Below, one piece after another: positions 8,003 through 15,773 of a stretch of DNA of 64,000 nucleotides. Origin of the DNA: Geodermatophilus obscurus DSM 43160 (GTDB lineage: Bacteria > Actinomycetota > Actinomycetes > Mycobacteriales > Geodermatophilaceae); NCBI RefSeq assembly GCF_000025345.1, contig NC_013757.1:2046001-2110000 (forward strand), read 5' to 3'. Position 1 is the stretch's first letter, and each line of letters starts with the position of its first letter. The position numbers were made by a program, and so were the translations under genes. Under the pieces are notes generated by a model that ran no database searches, was not told where the DNA came from, and saw only the letters and a list, made by a program, of their open reading frames with translations.

Positions 8003-8272
8003 ATGACCACCCAGCCCAGCACCCGGTACGCCCCGCCCGTCGTCCGCGAGTGGACGACGTTCCTGACCTCGGACGCCGGCGTCACTTTCTTCGGCGACTC
8101 CGAGCTGGTGATCCGCGCCGTCCACTACTGCAAGGGCGACCGTGCCGTCTGCGACGCCCAGCCCACCGAGTGCGGCCACCCGCCCCACGTCCGCACGACC
8201 GACGGCAGATGCGGTGCCTTTGTTGGTGCGCTGGGCGCGGTTGCGGCCCAAGCGCCGACGAGCAGCAGCTGA
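8003..8272 (+). CDS. Cysteine-containing small protein (89 aa), unknown
   Basis: ATG 8003 has GGAG six bases upstream (7993-7996). A longer form from GTG 7925 (115 aa, coupled to the previous ORF) is possible. Codon third positions are strongly G/C through about residue 75. The middle has spaced Cys and His residues (YCKGDRAVCDAQPTECGHPPH) that could bind a metal ion. After about 8215 the composition changes and the C-terminal residues look non-native, so the 3' end may be a junction. Confidence 0.5.
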   Translation: MTTQPSTRYAPPVVREWTTFLTSDAGVTFFGDSELVIRAVHYCKGDRAVCDAQPTECGHPPHVRTTDGRCGAFVGALGAVAAQAPTSSS

Positions 8273-8284
8273 TGGACCCAACGA

Positions 8285-8872
8285 ATGGCCGATGTGAGGG
8301 AAGGGCCAGGCGACCATGACGAAATCACCGCGCGCCGAGCGCAGCGCGAACAGCGACGCCACAGCAGCCACATCACGACGATGCCGCGCACCTGCAGCAG
8401 GGATGACAGCGGACTGGCGAGCACCACAGCGGCGAGCCAGACCGTCGCCGACCCCGCGGCTTCCTGGTCCTACCCGGAGTGCTACACCCCGACCCACCGA
8501 GCGCCCCGCCTCGGCACCGACGCCCCCCGCGAGCCATGCCGCTCAACGCTCGGCACCGAACGACGCCGCAAGCGCGTGCCATTCACCGAGGCGCCGATGC
8601 CGAAGTGGATGTGGTCCGAGGGAGGCGACGTGCCTCCGGCCGCGCCGGACTGCGGCGCCTGCTCGCCGGATCCCCAATCGCCAGCACAGGGGGAGGGGGC
8701 TTCCGATCCCGCCCACCGCACCAAGATCGACTCCCGGCCGGTAGTCCCGTCTCTCCCCGGTCCCTCCAGTCCCGGGACTGTCCCGCCAAGATCGTTGATT
8801 CTGGAAGGGCAAGATCAACACCCGGCCAAGATCAAGGAGGCTCGTCATGGAACGCCGCTGCAACGTCTGTAA
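8285..8872 (+). CDS. Possible hypothetical protein (195 aa), weakly supported
   Basis: No homology is recognised. Of the frames open here, this one has the best G/C bias at codon third positions, especially 8400-8690. It is rich in Pro, Arg and Cys and lacks clear secondary structure. It overlaps the following zinc-ribbon gene by 26 bases, which is longer than other overlaps in the element. It may be a decayed gene. If it is not coding, 8273-8846 is empty of genes. Confidence 0.25.
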   Translation: MADVREGPGDHDEITARRAQREQRRHSSHITTMPRTCSRDDSGLASTTAASQTVADPAASWSYPECYTPTHRAPRLGTDAPREPCRSTLGTERRRKRVPFTEAPMPKWMWSEGGDVPPAAPDCGACSPDPQSPAQGEGASDPAHRTKIDSRPVVPSLPGPSSPGTVPPRSLILEGQDQHPAKIKEARHGTPLQRL

Positions 8873-9287
8873 GATCACCTACACCGCGAAGCGTGCGTCG
8901 TCGCGGTACTGCTCGGAGCGGTGCAAGAAGCGCGCCCAGCGCGCCCCAGCCACCCAGCGGTCGGGCAAGCGCCGCCAGGCCCGGCCGAACGCCGCTGTCG
9001 TTCCGCTACCGCAGCCCGACGTGACCGCTGGCGTGGCCGAGTCGACCCGCCGGAAGCTCGACGAGATGGGCCAGTTGGACACTCCGCTCGGGCAGGCGAC
9101 GATGGTGCTGGCCCGCCGTCTGGACAGCCCGAGTGGGGACACCGGCGCCGGGCTGGCCTCGCTGGCGAAGCAACTCGCGGCGACGCTGGCGGCCGCCAGC
9201 GCGGACGTGCCCCCGGCCGGCGACCTGCTAACCGACCTCCGAGCCCGGCGCGACCGGAAGCTCGGCCACCCGGGAGGGCGGTCGTGA
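8847..9287 (+). CDS. Zinc-ribbon protein of phage/integrated elements (146 aa)
   Basis: It begins MERRCNVCKITYTAKRASSR and continues YCSERCKKRAQR: two CxxC-type pairs forming a treble-clef/zinc ribbon at residues 5-30. A basic linker follows, then a helical C-terminal half (LDEMGQLDTPLGQATMVLAR ... LLTDLRARRDRK). Proteins of this layout are common near integration or packaging modules of actinobacterial phages and integrated elements, and some resemble small terminase subunits. That assignment is tentative. A strong AAGGAGG sits before the ATG. Confidence 0.6.
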   Translation: MERRCNVCKITYTAKRASSRYCSERCKKRAQRAPATQRSGKRRQARPNAAVVPLPQPDVTAGVAESTRRKLDEMGQLDTPLGQATMVLARRLDSPSGDTGAGLASLAKQLAATLAAASADVPPAGDLLTDLRARRDRKLGHPGGRS

Positions 9288-9505
9288 TCCTTGCAGCCTG
9301 TCGCCATGTCGACTCTCCGTCGGTCCCGACATCCCCGCTCCCGACCCATTCCCTCGCGGACAGCTCCGACGTACGCAGACACCGCACTCATGGCCCGGGC
9401 AGAACGGCCTCGAGCACACAGGTGGCTGGAGGCCACGCCGCGTCGGGCGCGTACACGGGACGCTGCACCGATCCCCCGGCCTTCCGGAGGTCAACGCTCC
9501 CGGTG

Positions 9506-9665
9506 TCATGCGAGGCCGGCCTCGTGCACGCAGATCGCGATCTGGACGCGGTTCGCCCCCCATCTTGGCGAAGATGTGCGAGACGTGGGCCTTGACCGTC
9601 GCAAGTCCAACGCAGAGATCGCCGGCGATCTCTGCGTTGGACTTGCCCTGTCCGACCGCGACGGC
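9506..9665 (-). pseudogene. Remnant of a NarL-type response regulator (C-terminal HTH)
   Basis: The reverse strand encodes AVAVGQGKSNAEIAGDL and TVKAHVSHIFAKM, nearly identical to the LuxR-type HTH of the intact regulator at 12325-13005. A 2-base deletion follows. The matching tail (NRVQIAICVHEAGLA, then stop) continues in another frame. The receiver domain is missing. It is therefore a duplicated, truncated and frameshifted copy. A 46-bp perfect palindrome sits inside it. Confidence 0.8.
9601..9646. repeat. 46-bp perfect palindrome inside the regulator remnant
   Basis: The 23 bases 9601-9623 are followed directly by their exact reverse complement 9624-9646, with no loop. The intact paralogue has only the first half of this sequence and a partly matching second half, so the palindrome was made perfect in this copy. 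Confidence 0.9.
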
Positions 9666-9767
9666 GCCTGCCCTCCGCATCCCCACAGGTCCTTGCCAGG
9701 GGCAGGCGGGATGCGGTGGGAGACGAGGGCGCGGTCCGCGCTGGGGTGAGGTCGTGGAGCAAGCTGG

Positions 9768-10178
9768 TCAGCGCCGGATTCGCAGCACGATCAACGCGAT
9801 GACGTACCCGACGCCAGCGATCGCTCCCAGCGCGGCGTAAGGCTGTCCGTCCTGACCCCGCGCAATCTCGACAACAAAGGCGATGAGCACGGCGCAGACC
9901 AGGGTCATGCCCGCGAAGAGGGACGCGTCGCTGTCGATCTGGTTGATGCGTTCGTCGTTGCGGTTGATCAGGCCGGCGACGGTCTCACTCAGCCGGCCCA
10001 GGACGAGGAACGCCGCCACGAACACGAGCATGATCGTGAGTCCTCCGAAGGCGAACGCGCGGTCGCCTCCCAGCCACCCGGCGGCGAAGTACACGACGCC
10101 GCCCAGCACGGCGGTAGCGGGAATGGTCCAGCGTTTCCACGACCGCGTTGCAGGGGTCGGGCTCTCACTCAGCGACAT
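9768..10178 (-). CDS. Four-helix membrane protein (136 aa), partner of XRE regulator
   Basis: After a short polar N-terminus, hydrophobic segments lie at about residues 20-38, 42-62, 86-106 and 113-132, with a polar loop GRLSETVAGLINRNDERINQ between helices 2 and 3. The gene overlaps the end of the XRE regulator gene by 14 bp, the common pairing of small HTH regulators with DUF2178-like membrane proteins. The regulator may respond to or control this protein. Its function is unknown. Confidence 0.7.
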   Translation of the reverse strand: MSLSESPTPATRSWKRWTIPATAVLGGVVYFAAGWLGGDRAFAFGGLTIMLVFVAAFLVLGRLSETVAGLINRNDERINQIDSDASLFAGMTLVCAVLIAFVVEIARGQDGQPYAALGAIAGVGYVIALIVLRIRR

Positions 10179-10359
10179 CGAAGACCTCCTCCACCGTCGT
10201 CTTGAAGAAGCGCGCCAACCCGATCGCGAGCGGTAAGGACGGTAGGTACCGTCCGGTCTCGATCGAGTTGATGGTCTGGCGCGAGACGCCCATCACCACC
10301 GCCAGGTCCCCCTGCGACAGTCCACGCTGCATCCGCAGCGCCCGCACCGCATTGCGCAC
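10165..10359 (-). CDS. XRE-family HTH regulator (64 aa)
   Basis: Nearly the whole protein is one Cro/XRE helix-turn-helix: ALRMQRGLSQGDLAVVMGVS, then RQTINSIETGRYLPSLPLAI and an acidic C-terminus (VEEVFDVAE). It is a typical YozG-type single-domain regulator. The start is GTG 10359; an in-frame stop lies just upstream. There is no classical RBS, and a TTGACA element and a CAAGCATGCTTG palindrome lie immediately upstream, so the transcript may be nearly leaderless and autoregulated. It overlaps the membrane-protein gene. Confidence 0.85.
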   Translation of the reverse strand: MRNAVRALRMQRGLSQGDLAVVMGVSRQTINSIETGRYLPSLPLAIGLARFFKTTVEEVFDVAE

Positions 10360-10363
10360 ATGT

Positions 10364-10375
10364 CAAGCATGCTTG
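10364..10375. promoter_or_regulatory. Candidate operator of the XRE regulator
   Basis: The 12-bp perfect palindrome CAAGCATGCTTG lies 5 bases upstream of the regulator's start. The 9-mer TGTCAAGCA occurs here (10361) and again at about 10390 as a direct repeat. The position suits autorepression, but this is inference. Confidence 0.4.
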
Positions 10376-10520
10376 CCACCTCCTCGAGCTGTCAAGCACC
10401 CTTAACACCACCGGGTAGAGCCCTGCTGACCTGCACTCCTGAGTCGGCAAACTGTCGATGGTGTCTGCCGCAGCGATGCTCGCGACACAGCCGAACGGAG
10501 GGCTCCAGCTCTAATCGACG

Positions 10521-10982
10521 TCAGCGCCACCGGTCCCCACGCGCCTGCACGTACTGCGCGAACACGTAGCGCCACGGGATGACCGCCAGGACGATCAGGA
10601 CCACGAGGCAGGAATAGAAGACCTCTGCAGTGGCCGGATCCAGCTGGTCGCTGGTCCACAGCGGTAGCGCGACGACGGCCACCCAGATGACCTTCCAGGC
10701 CAGTTCGAACAGCAGCACGGGGAGCATCTTCACCGGGTAGCGGAGCCCGACGAACGCCAGGACCGACAACGCCACCAGCATGCACGTCACGACTCCCTCC
10801 ATCAGCGGCCATGGCCTGGAGCCGTCGACGAGCAACGGCCACTTGGTGACGGCCAGTCCGACGGCCATGACGAGATAGCCGAGTCTCATCAAGTAGAGGC
10901 GGGGCAGCGAGACCTCGGCCGTTGCCGGGGTGCCCGTCCGGCCGGTTCGGTCCTGCCTGGTGTCCGTGCTGAGGCTGGTCAT
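10521..10982 (-). CDS. Four-helix membrane protein (153 aa), unknown
   Basis: A polar 25-residue N-terminus is followed by hydrophobic segments at about 30-48, 62-80, 90-110 and 122-140. ATG 10982 has GAAGGAGAG upstream. It is divergently oriented from the histidine kinase gene at 11159, so the 10983-11158 gap probably holds both promoters. No conserved catalytic residues are recognised. Confidence 0.7.
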   Translation of the reverse strand: MTSLSTDTRQDRTGRTGTPATAEVSLPRLYLMRLGYLVMAVGLAVTKWPLLVDGSRPWPLMEGVVTCMLVALSVLAFVGLRYPVKMLPVLLFELAWKVIWVAVVALPLWTSDQLDPATAEVFYSCLVVLIVLAVIPWRYVFAQYVQARGDRWR

Positions 10983-11158
10983 GGCAGCTCTCCTTCAACT
11001 CGTGGTGATGACATCGGTTCGACCGCCGGCGTCATGTGGCCAGACTGCTGCCGTGACGGAGCCGGCACATCCGGCTGCGGTCGGTCCGGGCTCGACCGAA
11101 GTCGACTTCCCAGCGACTTTGGTCGGTCGCACACGCCGCGCCGCTCTACGCTCCGACC

Positions 11159-12328
11159 GTGGGCTTCGCCGGCGAGGCTGAACGGCCGGAGATGGCTGGG
11201 CGCGGCAGGTGGCGAGGCACACTGTTCGCGGTCGCCGTTGGCGCGCTCTGGCTGATTGTCGCCCGGGACGAGTGGGGTTCGGCCGGGGCGCTGTTGTGGA
11301 TCGACGTCGCCCTCGGCGTCGCCTCTGTCGCGGCCATGCAGTTCCGCCGTCGCCGGCCGCTGGCCGTCACGGTCCTGACCGTGGCTGCGACCGCGGTCTC
11401 GGCCAGCGCCATCGGCGCGTGGGTCGTCTGCCAGGTGTCGCTGTCGGCCCGCCGGCGTTGGCCCGAGGTCCTGCCGACCGCGGTGCTGTCCGTCGCGACC
11501 GGCCAGATCCTCTACGCCGTGCAGCCGGACCAGGCGCTGCCCTGGTACGTGAACCTCATCTTCACGGCTCTCGCCACGGGCGTCGTCGTCGCCGTGGGCA
11601 TGTACGTCGGTGCGCGTCGCGAGCTCGTCACCTCGCTGCGTGACCGGGCCGAGCGCGCCGAGCGCGAGCAGAGGCTGCGGGTCGCCGCTGCCCAGGCGGG
11701 TGAGCGGGCGCGCATCGCCCGCGAGATGCACGACGTGCTGGCACACCGCATGTCGCTGGTGGCGCTGCACGCCGGGGCGCTGGTCTACCGCACCGATCTC
11801 AGCGCGGCCGAGACCCAGGGGACGGCGGGCATCATCCAGGCCAACTCTCAGGCCGCCCTCGCCGACCTGCGGGAAATCCTGGGTCTGCTGCGGGACACCG
11901 AACGGGGCGAAGACCCGACCGGCCACCGGCCGCAGCCCACCCTGGGCGATCTGGACACCCTGCTCGACGAGGAGCGCGCCGCCGGCGCACACATCACGGT
12001 GCACTCCGACCTCGAGGACCGCGACGCGCTTCCGGTGTCCACAGGCCGCAGCGCCTACCGGATCCTGGAGGAGGGCCTGACAAACGCCCGCAAGCACGCC
12101 CCGCATGCCGCCGTCACCGTCGAACTGACGGGTCGTCCGGGGGACGGGGTCGACCTCATCGTCCAGAACCCGGTCCGTGTGGACGACAACCACCACGGCA
12201 ACGACGCCACCGGCTTCGGCCTCGTCGGACTGGCCGAGCGGGCCGCGGCCAGCCACGGCCACTGCCAGCACGGCGTCATGGCTGACGGCGACTTCGTCCT
12301 CCGGGCCTGGCTTCCGTGGGACCGATGA
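11159..12328 (+). CDS. NarL-type sensor histidine kinase
   Basis: 389 aa from GTG 11159 (ATG 11192 is an alternative start). Four or five N-terminal membrane helices lie within residues 20-150. A coiled coil follows (about 155-180), then a HisKA_3 dimerization domain with REMHDVLAHRMS, phospho-acceptor His191. The ATP-binding domain has an N box (LEEGLTNARKHA) and G box (GFGLVGLAERA). The stop overlaps the response regulator start (ATGA), so this is a classic coupled kinase/regulator pair. The signal is unknown. Downstream genes include MFS and ABC exporters. Confidence 0.9.
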   Translation: MGFAGEAERPEMAGRGRWRGTLFAVAVGALWLIVARDEWGSAGALLWIDVALGVASVAAMQFRRRRPLAVTVLTVAATAVSASAIGAWVVCQVSLSARRRWPEVLPTAVLSVATGQILYAVQPDQALPWYVNLIFTALATGVVVAVGMYVGARRELVTSLRDRAERAEREQRLRVAAAQAGERARIAREMHDVLAHRMSLVALHAGALVYRTDLSAAETQGTAGIIQANSQAALADLREILGLLRDTERGEDPTGHRPQPTLGDLDTLLDEERAAGAHITVHSDLEDRDALPVSTGRSAYRILEEGLTNARKHAPHAAVTVELTGRPGDGVDLIVQNPVRVDDNHHGNDATGFGLVGLAERAAASHGHCQHGVMADGDFVLRAWLPWDR

Positions 12329-13005
12329 GCGCCGGGCCGATCCGCGTCGTCCTCGTCGACGACGACCCCTGGGTCCGCGCCGGACTCGGCCTCGTGCTGC
12401 GCGGCGCGCTGCAGCTGGAGATCGTCGGCGAGGCCGGCGACGGCGGCGAGGGCCTCGAGGTGATCACCCGGACCCACCCCGACGTCGTGCTGATGGACAT
12501 CCGCATGCCACGCATGGACGGGCTGACCGCCACCCAGCGCCTCTCCGAGCAACCCGACCCGCCCAAGGTCATCGTGCTCACCACCTTCGACGCCGACGAC
12601 CACGTCGTCCGGGCACTGGCCCAGGGCGCGAGCGGGTTCCTCCTCAAGGACACCTCTGCCGCGATGATCGTCGAGGCGATCCAGAAGGTCGCCGCGGGGG
12701 AGCCGATGCTGTCGCCCAGCGTGACCGCGCAGCTGATCCGGAGGGTCGTCGACGCGCAATCGACCGGCGTCAACGCCGAACGAGCGCGCACCGCGGCCGC
12801 CCGCCTCGGGCAGCTCAGCGATCGTGAGCGAGACGTCGCAGTCGCGGTCGGACAGGGCAAGTCCAACGCTGAGATCGCCGGCGACCTCTTCATGAGCCTG
12901 CCCACCGTCAAGGCCCACGTCTCCCACATCTTCGTCAAGCTGGACGTGACGAACCGGGTCCAGATCGCGATCTGCGTCCACGAGGCCGGCCTCGCATGGT
13001 CATGA
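12325..13005 (+). CDS. NarL/FixJ-type response regulator
   Basis: 226 aa starting at the ATG that overlaps the kinase stop. The receiver domain has the acidic pair VDDD near the N-terminus, phospho-acceptor Asp58 (VVLMDIRMP), the conserved Thr (VIVLTTF) and Lys (LLKDTS). The C-terminal LuxR HTH (about 150-215) includes LSDRERDVAVAVGQGKSNAE. The stop overlaps the next LuxR gene's ATG 13002, so three regulators form one operon. A broken copy of its HTH lies at 9506-9665. Confidence 0.93.
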   Translation: MSAGPIRVVLVDDDPWVRAGLGLVLRGALQLEIVGEAGDGGEGLEVITRTHPDVVLMDIRMPRMDGLTATQRLSEQPDPPKVIVLTTFDADDHVVRALAQGASGFLLKDTSAAMIVEAIQKVAAGEPMLSPSVTAQLIRRVVDAQSTGVNAERARTAAARLGQLSDRERDVAVAVGQGKSNAEIAGDLFMSLPTVKAHVSHIFVKLDVTNRVQIAICVHEAGLAWS

Positions 13006-15758
13006 CCGGCCCTCTCCTCGCGACGAAGCTCTACGTCCCCCGGCGGCGACTCGGTGTGATCCGGCGTCCGGAGTTGAACGGGCGGCTGAGCCGGGGAGCG
13101 GAGTCGGCGCTGACGCTCGTGTCGGCTCCGGCCGGCTTCGGCAAGACGACGCTGATCACGGACTGGCTGGCCGCAGCTCCGGCCGGTGGGCGGTCCGTGG
13201 CGTGGCTGTCCCTCGACCAGCGCGACAACGACCCGGTGTTGTTCTGGACGTACCTCGCCGCCGCGTTCGAGAAGGCGGCGCCGGGGGCCGGCTCCGGTGC
13301 GCTCTCGCTCCTGCAGGCGCCGCAGCCGTCGACCGACGCGGTCCTTGCCACGTTGCTCAACGACCTGAGCGCCGTCCCGGACGACGTCGTGTTGGTGCTC
13401 GACGACTACCACGTCATCGAGGCGCGCGAGGTGCAGGACAGCATGGCCTTCCTGCTGGAACACCAGCCCCCGCAGCTTGCACCTGGTGGTCGCCAGCCGC
13501 GCCGATCCCGCGCTGCCACTGCCGCGGCTCCGAGCGCGCGGCGAGCTGCTCGAGCTGCGCGCCGCGGACCTGCGCTTCACGTCCGACGAGGCGGCCGAGT
13601 ACCTCAACCGCTCGATGGGGCTCACGCTGACGGCACCGGACGTCGCAGCGTTGGAGGAACGCACCGAAGGCTGGATCGCCGCGCTCCAGCTGGCGGCGCT
13701 GTCGCTGCAGGGGCGGGACGACGTCGCGGGCTTCATCGCGGCCTTCGCCGGAGACGACCGCTACATCGTCGACTACCTCGCCGAAGAGGTCCTGCAGCGC
13801 CAGCCCGACCACGTCCGGGACTTCCTGCTGCGGACCTCCGTCCTGAGCAGGCTGACCGGGTCGCTCTGCGACGCCGTGACGGGCCAGGACGGCGGCCGGG
13901 CCGCGCTCGAGGCCCTCGACCGCGGGAACCTTTCCTGATCCCGCTGGACGACCAGCGCCGGTGGTACCGGTACCACCACCTCTTCGCCGACGTGCTCCGG
14001 GCGCGCGTGCTGGACGAGCAGCCCGGCCGGATCCCGGAGCTGCACCGGCGGGCCAGTGACTGGTACGAGGACAACGGGGAACGGTCGGAGGCGATCGACC
14101 ACGCGCTGGCCGCCGGCGACGTCGCGCGAGCGGCGGATCTGGTCGAGCTGGCGATCCCAGCACTGCGCCAGGGGCGGCAGGAGGCCACCCTGCGTCGCTG
14201 GCTCGAGGCGCTTCCCGACGAGCTGTTGCACGTGCGGCCCGTGCTGAGCGTCGGGTACGTCGGGGCGCTCATGACCTTCGGCGAGCTTGAGGGCGTCGAG
14301 GCGCGGCTCCGGGACGCCGAGCGGTTGCTGGCCACGGGGACAGGTGACCAGACGGTTTCCCGGACCGCCGCGGCGGAGATGGTCGTCGTGGACGAGGCGG
14401 AGTTCCGCCGCCTACCGAGTGCGATCGCCGTCTACCGTGCCGGCCAGGCCCGGATCCTCGACGACGTGGCCGGCACCATGAGCCACGCCCGGCGGGCGCT
14501 CGACCTGGTCGGCGAGGACGACCCCTCCCGGCGGGGAGCCGCTGCAGCCCTCCTGGGTCTCGCGTACTGGACGACCGGGGACCTCGGTGCAGCGCACCGC
14601 TGGTATGCCGACGGCATGGCGAGTCTGGAGCGGGCCGGATACCTCTCCGACGTGGTCGGCGGTGCCGTCACCCTGGCGGACATCCGGATTGCTCAGGGCC
14701 GTCTCCGCCAGGCGATGAGCACCTACGAGCGGGGACTGCAGCGAGCCGAACAGGCGACTCCCGTGCTCCGGGGAGCGGCGGACATGCACGTGGGTCTGAG
14801 CGACCTGTTCCGTGAGCGCAATGACCTCGAGGCCGCCGTGCAGCACCTACAGCGGAGCAGAGAACTGGGCGAGCACAACGGTCTGCCCAAGAACCCTTAC
14901 CGCTGGCGCGTCGGGATGGCCCGGGTTCGCCAGGCCGGCGGAGATCTCGGCGCCGCAGTCGACTTGCTGGACGAGGCCGAGCGCCTGTACACCGGTGACT
15001 TCTCTCCCGACGCGCGGCCGGTCGCGGCGCTGAGGGCCCGGGTGTGGATCGCGCAGGGGGAGTGGGCGAGGGCGCTCGACTGGGCGCACGAGCGAGGTCT
15101 GTCCGTCGACGACGAGCTCAGCTACCTGCGCGAGTTCGAGCACATCACGCTCGCCCGGGCGCTTTTGGCCCAGCCCACGGCGACGCGCTCCACCGACGCG
15201 GTGACCTCGTTCGTGCAGCGCCTCCTTCGGGCGGCGGACGAGGGGGAGAGGACCGGGACCGCCATCGAGGTCCTGGTGCTGCAGGCTCTGGCCCACCAGG
15301 CGCACGGCGACCTCCCGGCTGCGCTGGCGAGCCTGCGGCGGGCGGTGACGCTGGCCGAGCCGGAGGGCTACGTCCGGGTCTTCGCGGACGAGGGCCCGCC
15401 CCTGGCCCCCCTGCTCCGAGCGCTCGCGAGGAAGGGGACCGCTCCCGGCTACGTCCGTCGGCTCCTGGCCGCCCTGCAGAGCACCGCGGGCAGCCCGCCC
15501 GTCGACCAGGGGGTGATCGAACCATTGAGCGAACGCGAGCTGGAGGTGCTGCGGCTGCTGGGGAGCGACCTGGACGGCCCGGCCATCGCTCGCGAACTCG
15601 TCGTGTCCCTGCACACGGTCCGGACCCACACCAACCACATCTACGCCAAGCTCGGGGTCAACAGCCGTCGGGCAGCGGTGCGCCGGGCAGGGGAGCTCGC
15701 CCTGCTGTCGCGGGCCCGCGGTCACCGCCCGGGCGGCGCCGTCCTCGACGACCGGTAG
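13002..15758 (+). CDS. MalT-like (LAL) LuxR transcriptional activator with two compensating frameshifts
   Basis: About 918 aa. The order is a P-loop ATPase (SAPAGFGKTTLI, about 45; Walker B VVLVLDDYH), a winged-helix region, TPR-like repeats, and a C-terminal LuxR HTH (LSERELEVLRLLGSDLDG, then VSLHTVRTHTNHIYAKLGV). One extra T at 13477-13478 shifts the frame, and one missing T in the run at 13931-13933 restores it. Between them the correct protein is read in the +1 frame (LVVASRADPALPLPRLRARG...). Without correction the protein would stop or be scrambled at ~160-310. The errors may be in the assembly. The start ATGA overlaps the regulator stop. Confidence 0.8.
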   Translation: MTGPLLATKLYVPRRRLGVIRRPELNGRLSRGAESALTLVSAPAGFGKTTLITDWLAAAPAGGRSVAWLSLDQRDNDPVLFWTYLAAAFEKAAPGAGSGALSLLQAPQPSTDAVLATLLNDLSAVPDDVVLVLDDYHVIEAREVQDSMAFLLEHQPPQLAPGGRQPRRSRAATAAAPSARRAARAARRGPALHVRRGGRVPQPLDGAHADGTGRRSVGGTHRRLDRRAPAGGAVAAGAGRRRGLHRGLRRRRPLHRRLPRRRGPAAPARPRPGLPAADLRPEQADRVALRRRDGPGRRPGRARGPRPREPFLIPLDDQRRWYRYHHLFADVLRARVLDEQPGRIPELHRRASDWYEDNGERSEAIDHALAAGDVARAADLVELAIPALRQGRQEATLRRWLEALPDELLHVRPVLSVGYVGALMTFGELEGVEARLRDAERLLATGTGDQTVSRTAAAEMVVVDEAEFRRLPSAIAVYRAGQARILDDVAGTMSHARRALDLVGEDDPSRRGAAAALLGLAYWTTGDLGAAHRWYADGMASLERAGYLSDVVGGAVTLADIRIAQGRLRQAMSTYERGLQRAEQATPVLRGAADMHVGLSDLFRERNDLEAAVQHLQRSRELGEHNGLPKNPYRWRVGMARVRQAGGDLGAAVDLLDEAERLYTGDFSPDARPVAALRARVWIAQGEWARALDWAHERGLSVDDELSYLREFEHITLARALLAQPTATRSTDAVTSFVQRLLRAADEGERTGTAIEVLVLQALAHQAHGDLPAALASLRRAVTLAEPEGYVRVFADEGPPLAPLLRALARKGTAPGYVRRLLAALQSTAGSPPVDQGVIEPLSERELEVLRLLGSDLDGPAIARELVVSLHTVRTHTNHIYAKLGVNSRRAAVRRAGELALLSRARGHRPGGAVLDDR

Positions 15759-15773
15759 GGCCCCGGTCCGCGC

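Larger units (their letters stand above)
2917..9290. mobile_element. Integrated element with large serine recombinase and primase (right end uncertain)
   Basis: The contents are typical of small actinobacterial phage-like or plasmid-like integrated elements: serine integrase at one edge, a run of small overlapping genes, a CHC2-like/TOPRIM/DUF3987 primase, tiny downstream ORFs and a zinc-ribbon gene. The left boundary is inferred from the broken hydrolase gene. I could not find the 5' half of that gene or a repeated core, so the right boundary is only a guess placed after the zinc-ribbon gene. No capsid, portal or transfer genes are visible. Confidence 0.5.

Noticed and set aside
9290-9505. 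Right attachment site of the serine-recombinase element
   Set aside because: A CCCGGCCTTCCGGAGG stretch looks faintly like the left junction, but the match is partial and the hydrolase 5' half is not next to it.
10361-10400. Possible further MarR-type operator near the XRE gene
   Set aside because: The palindrome CAAGCATGCTTG has the half-sites in the opposite order and no six-base spacer, so it does not fit ACTTG-N6-CAAGT.
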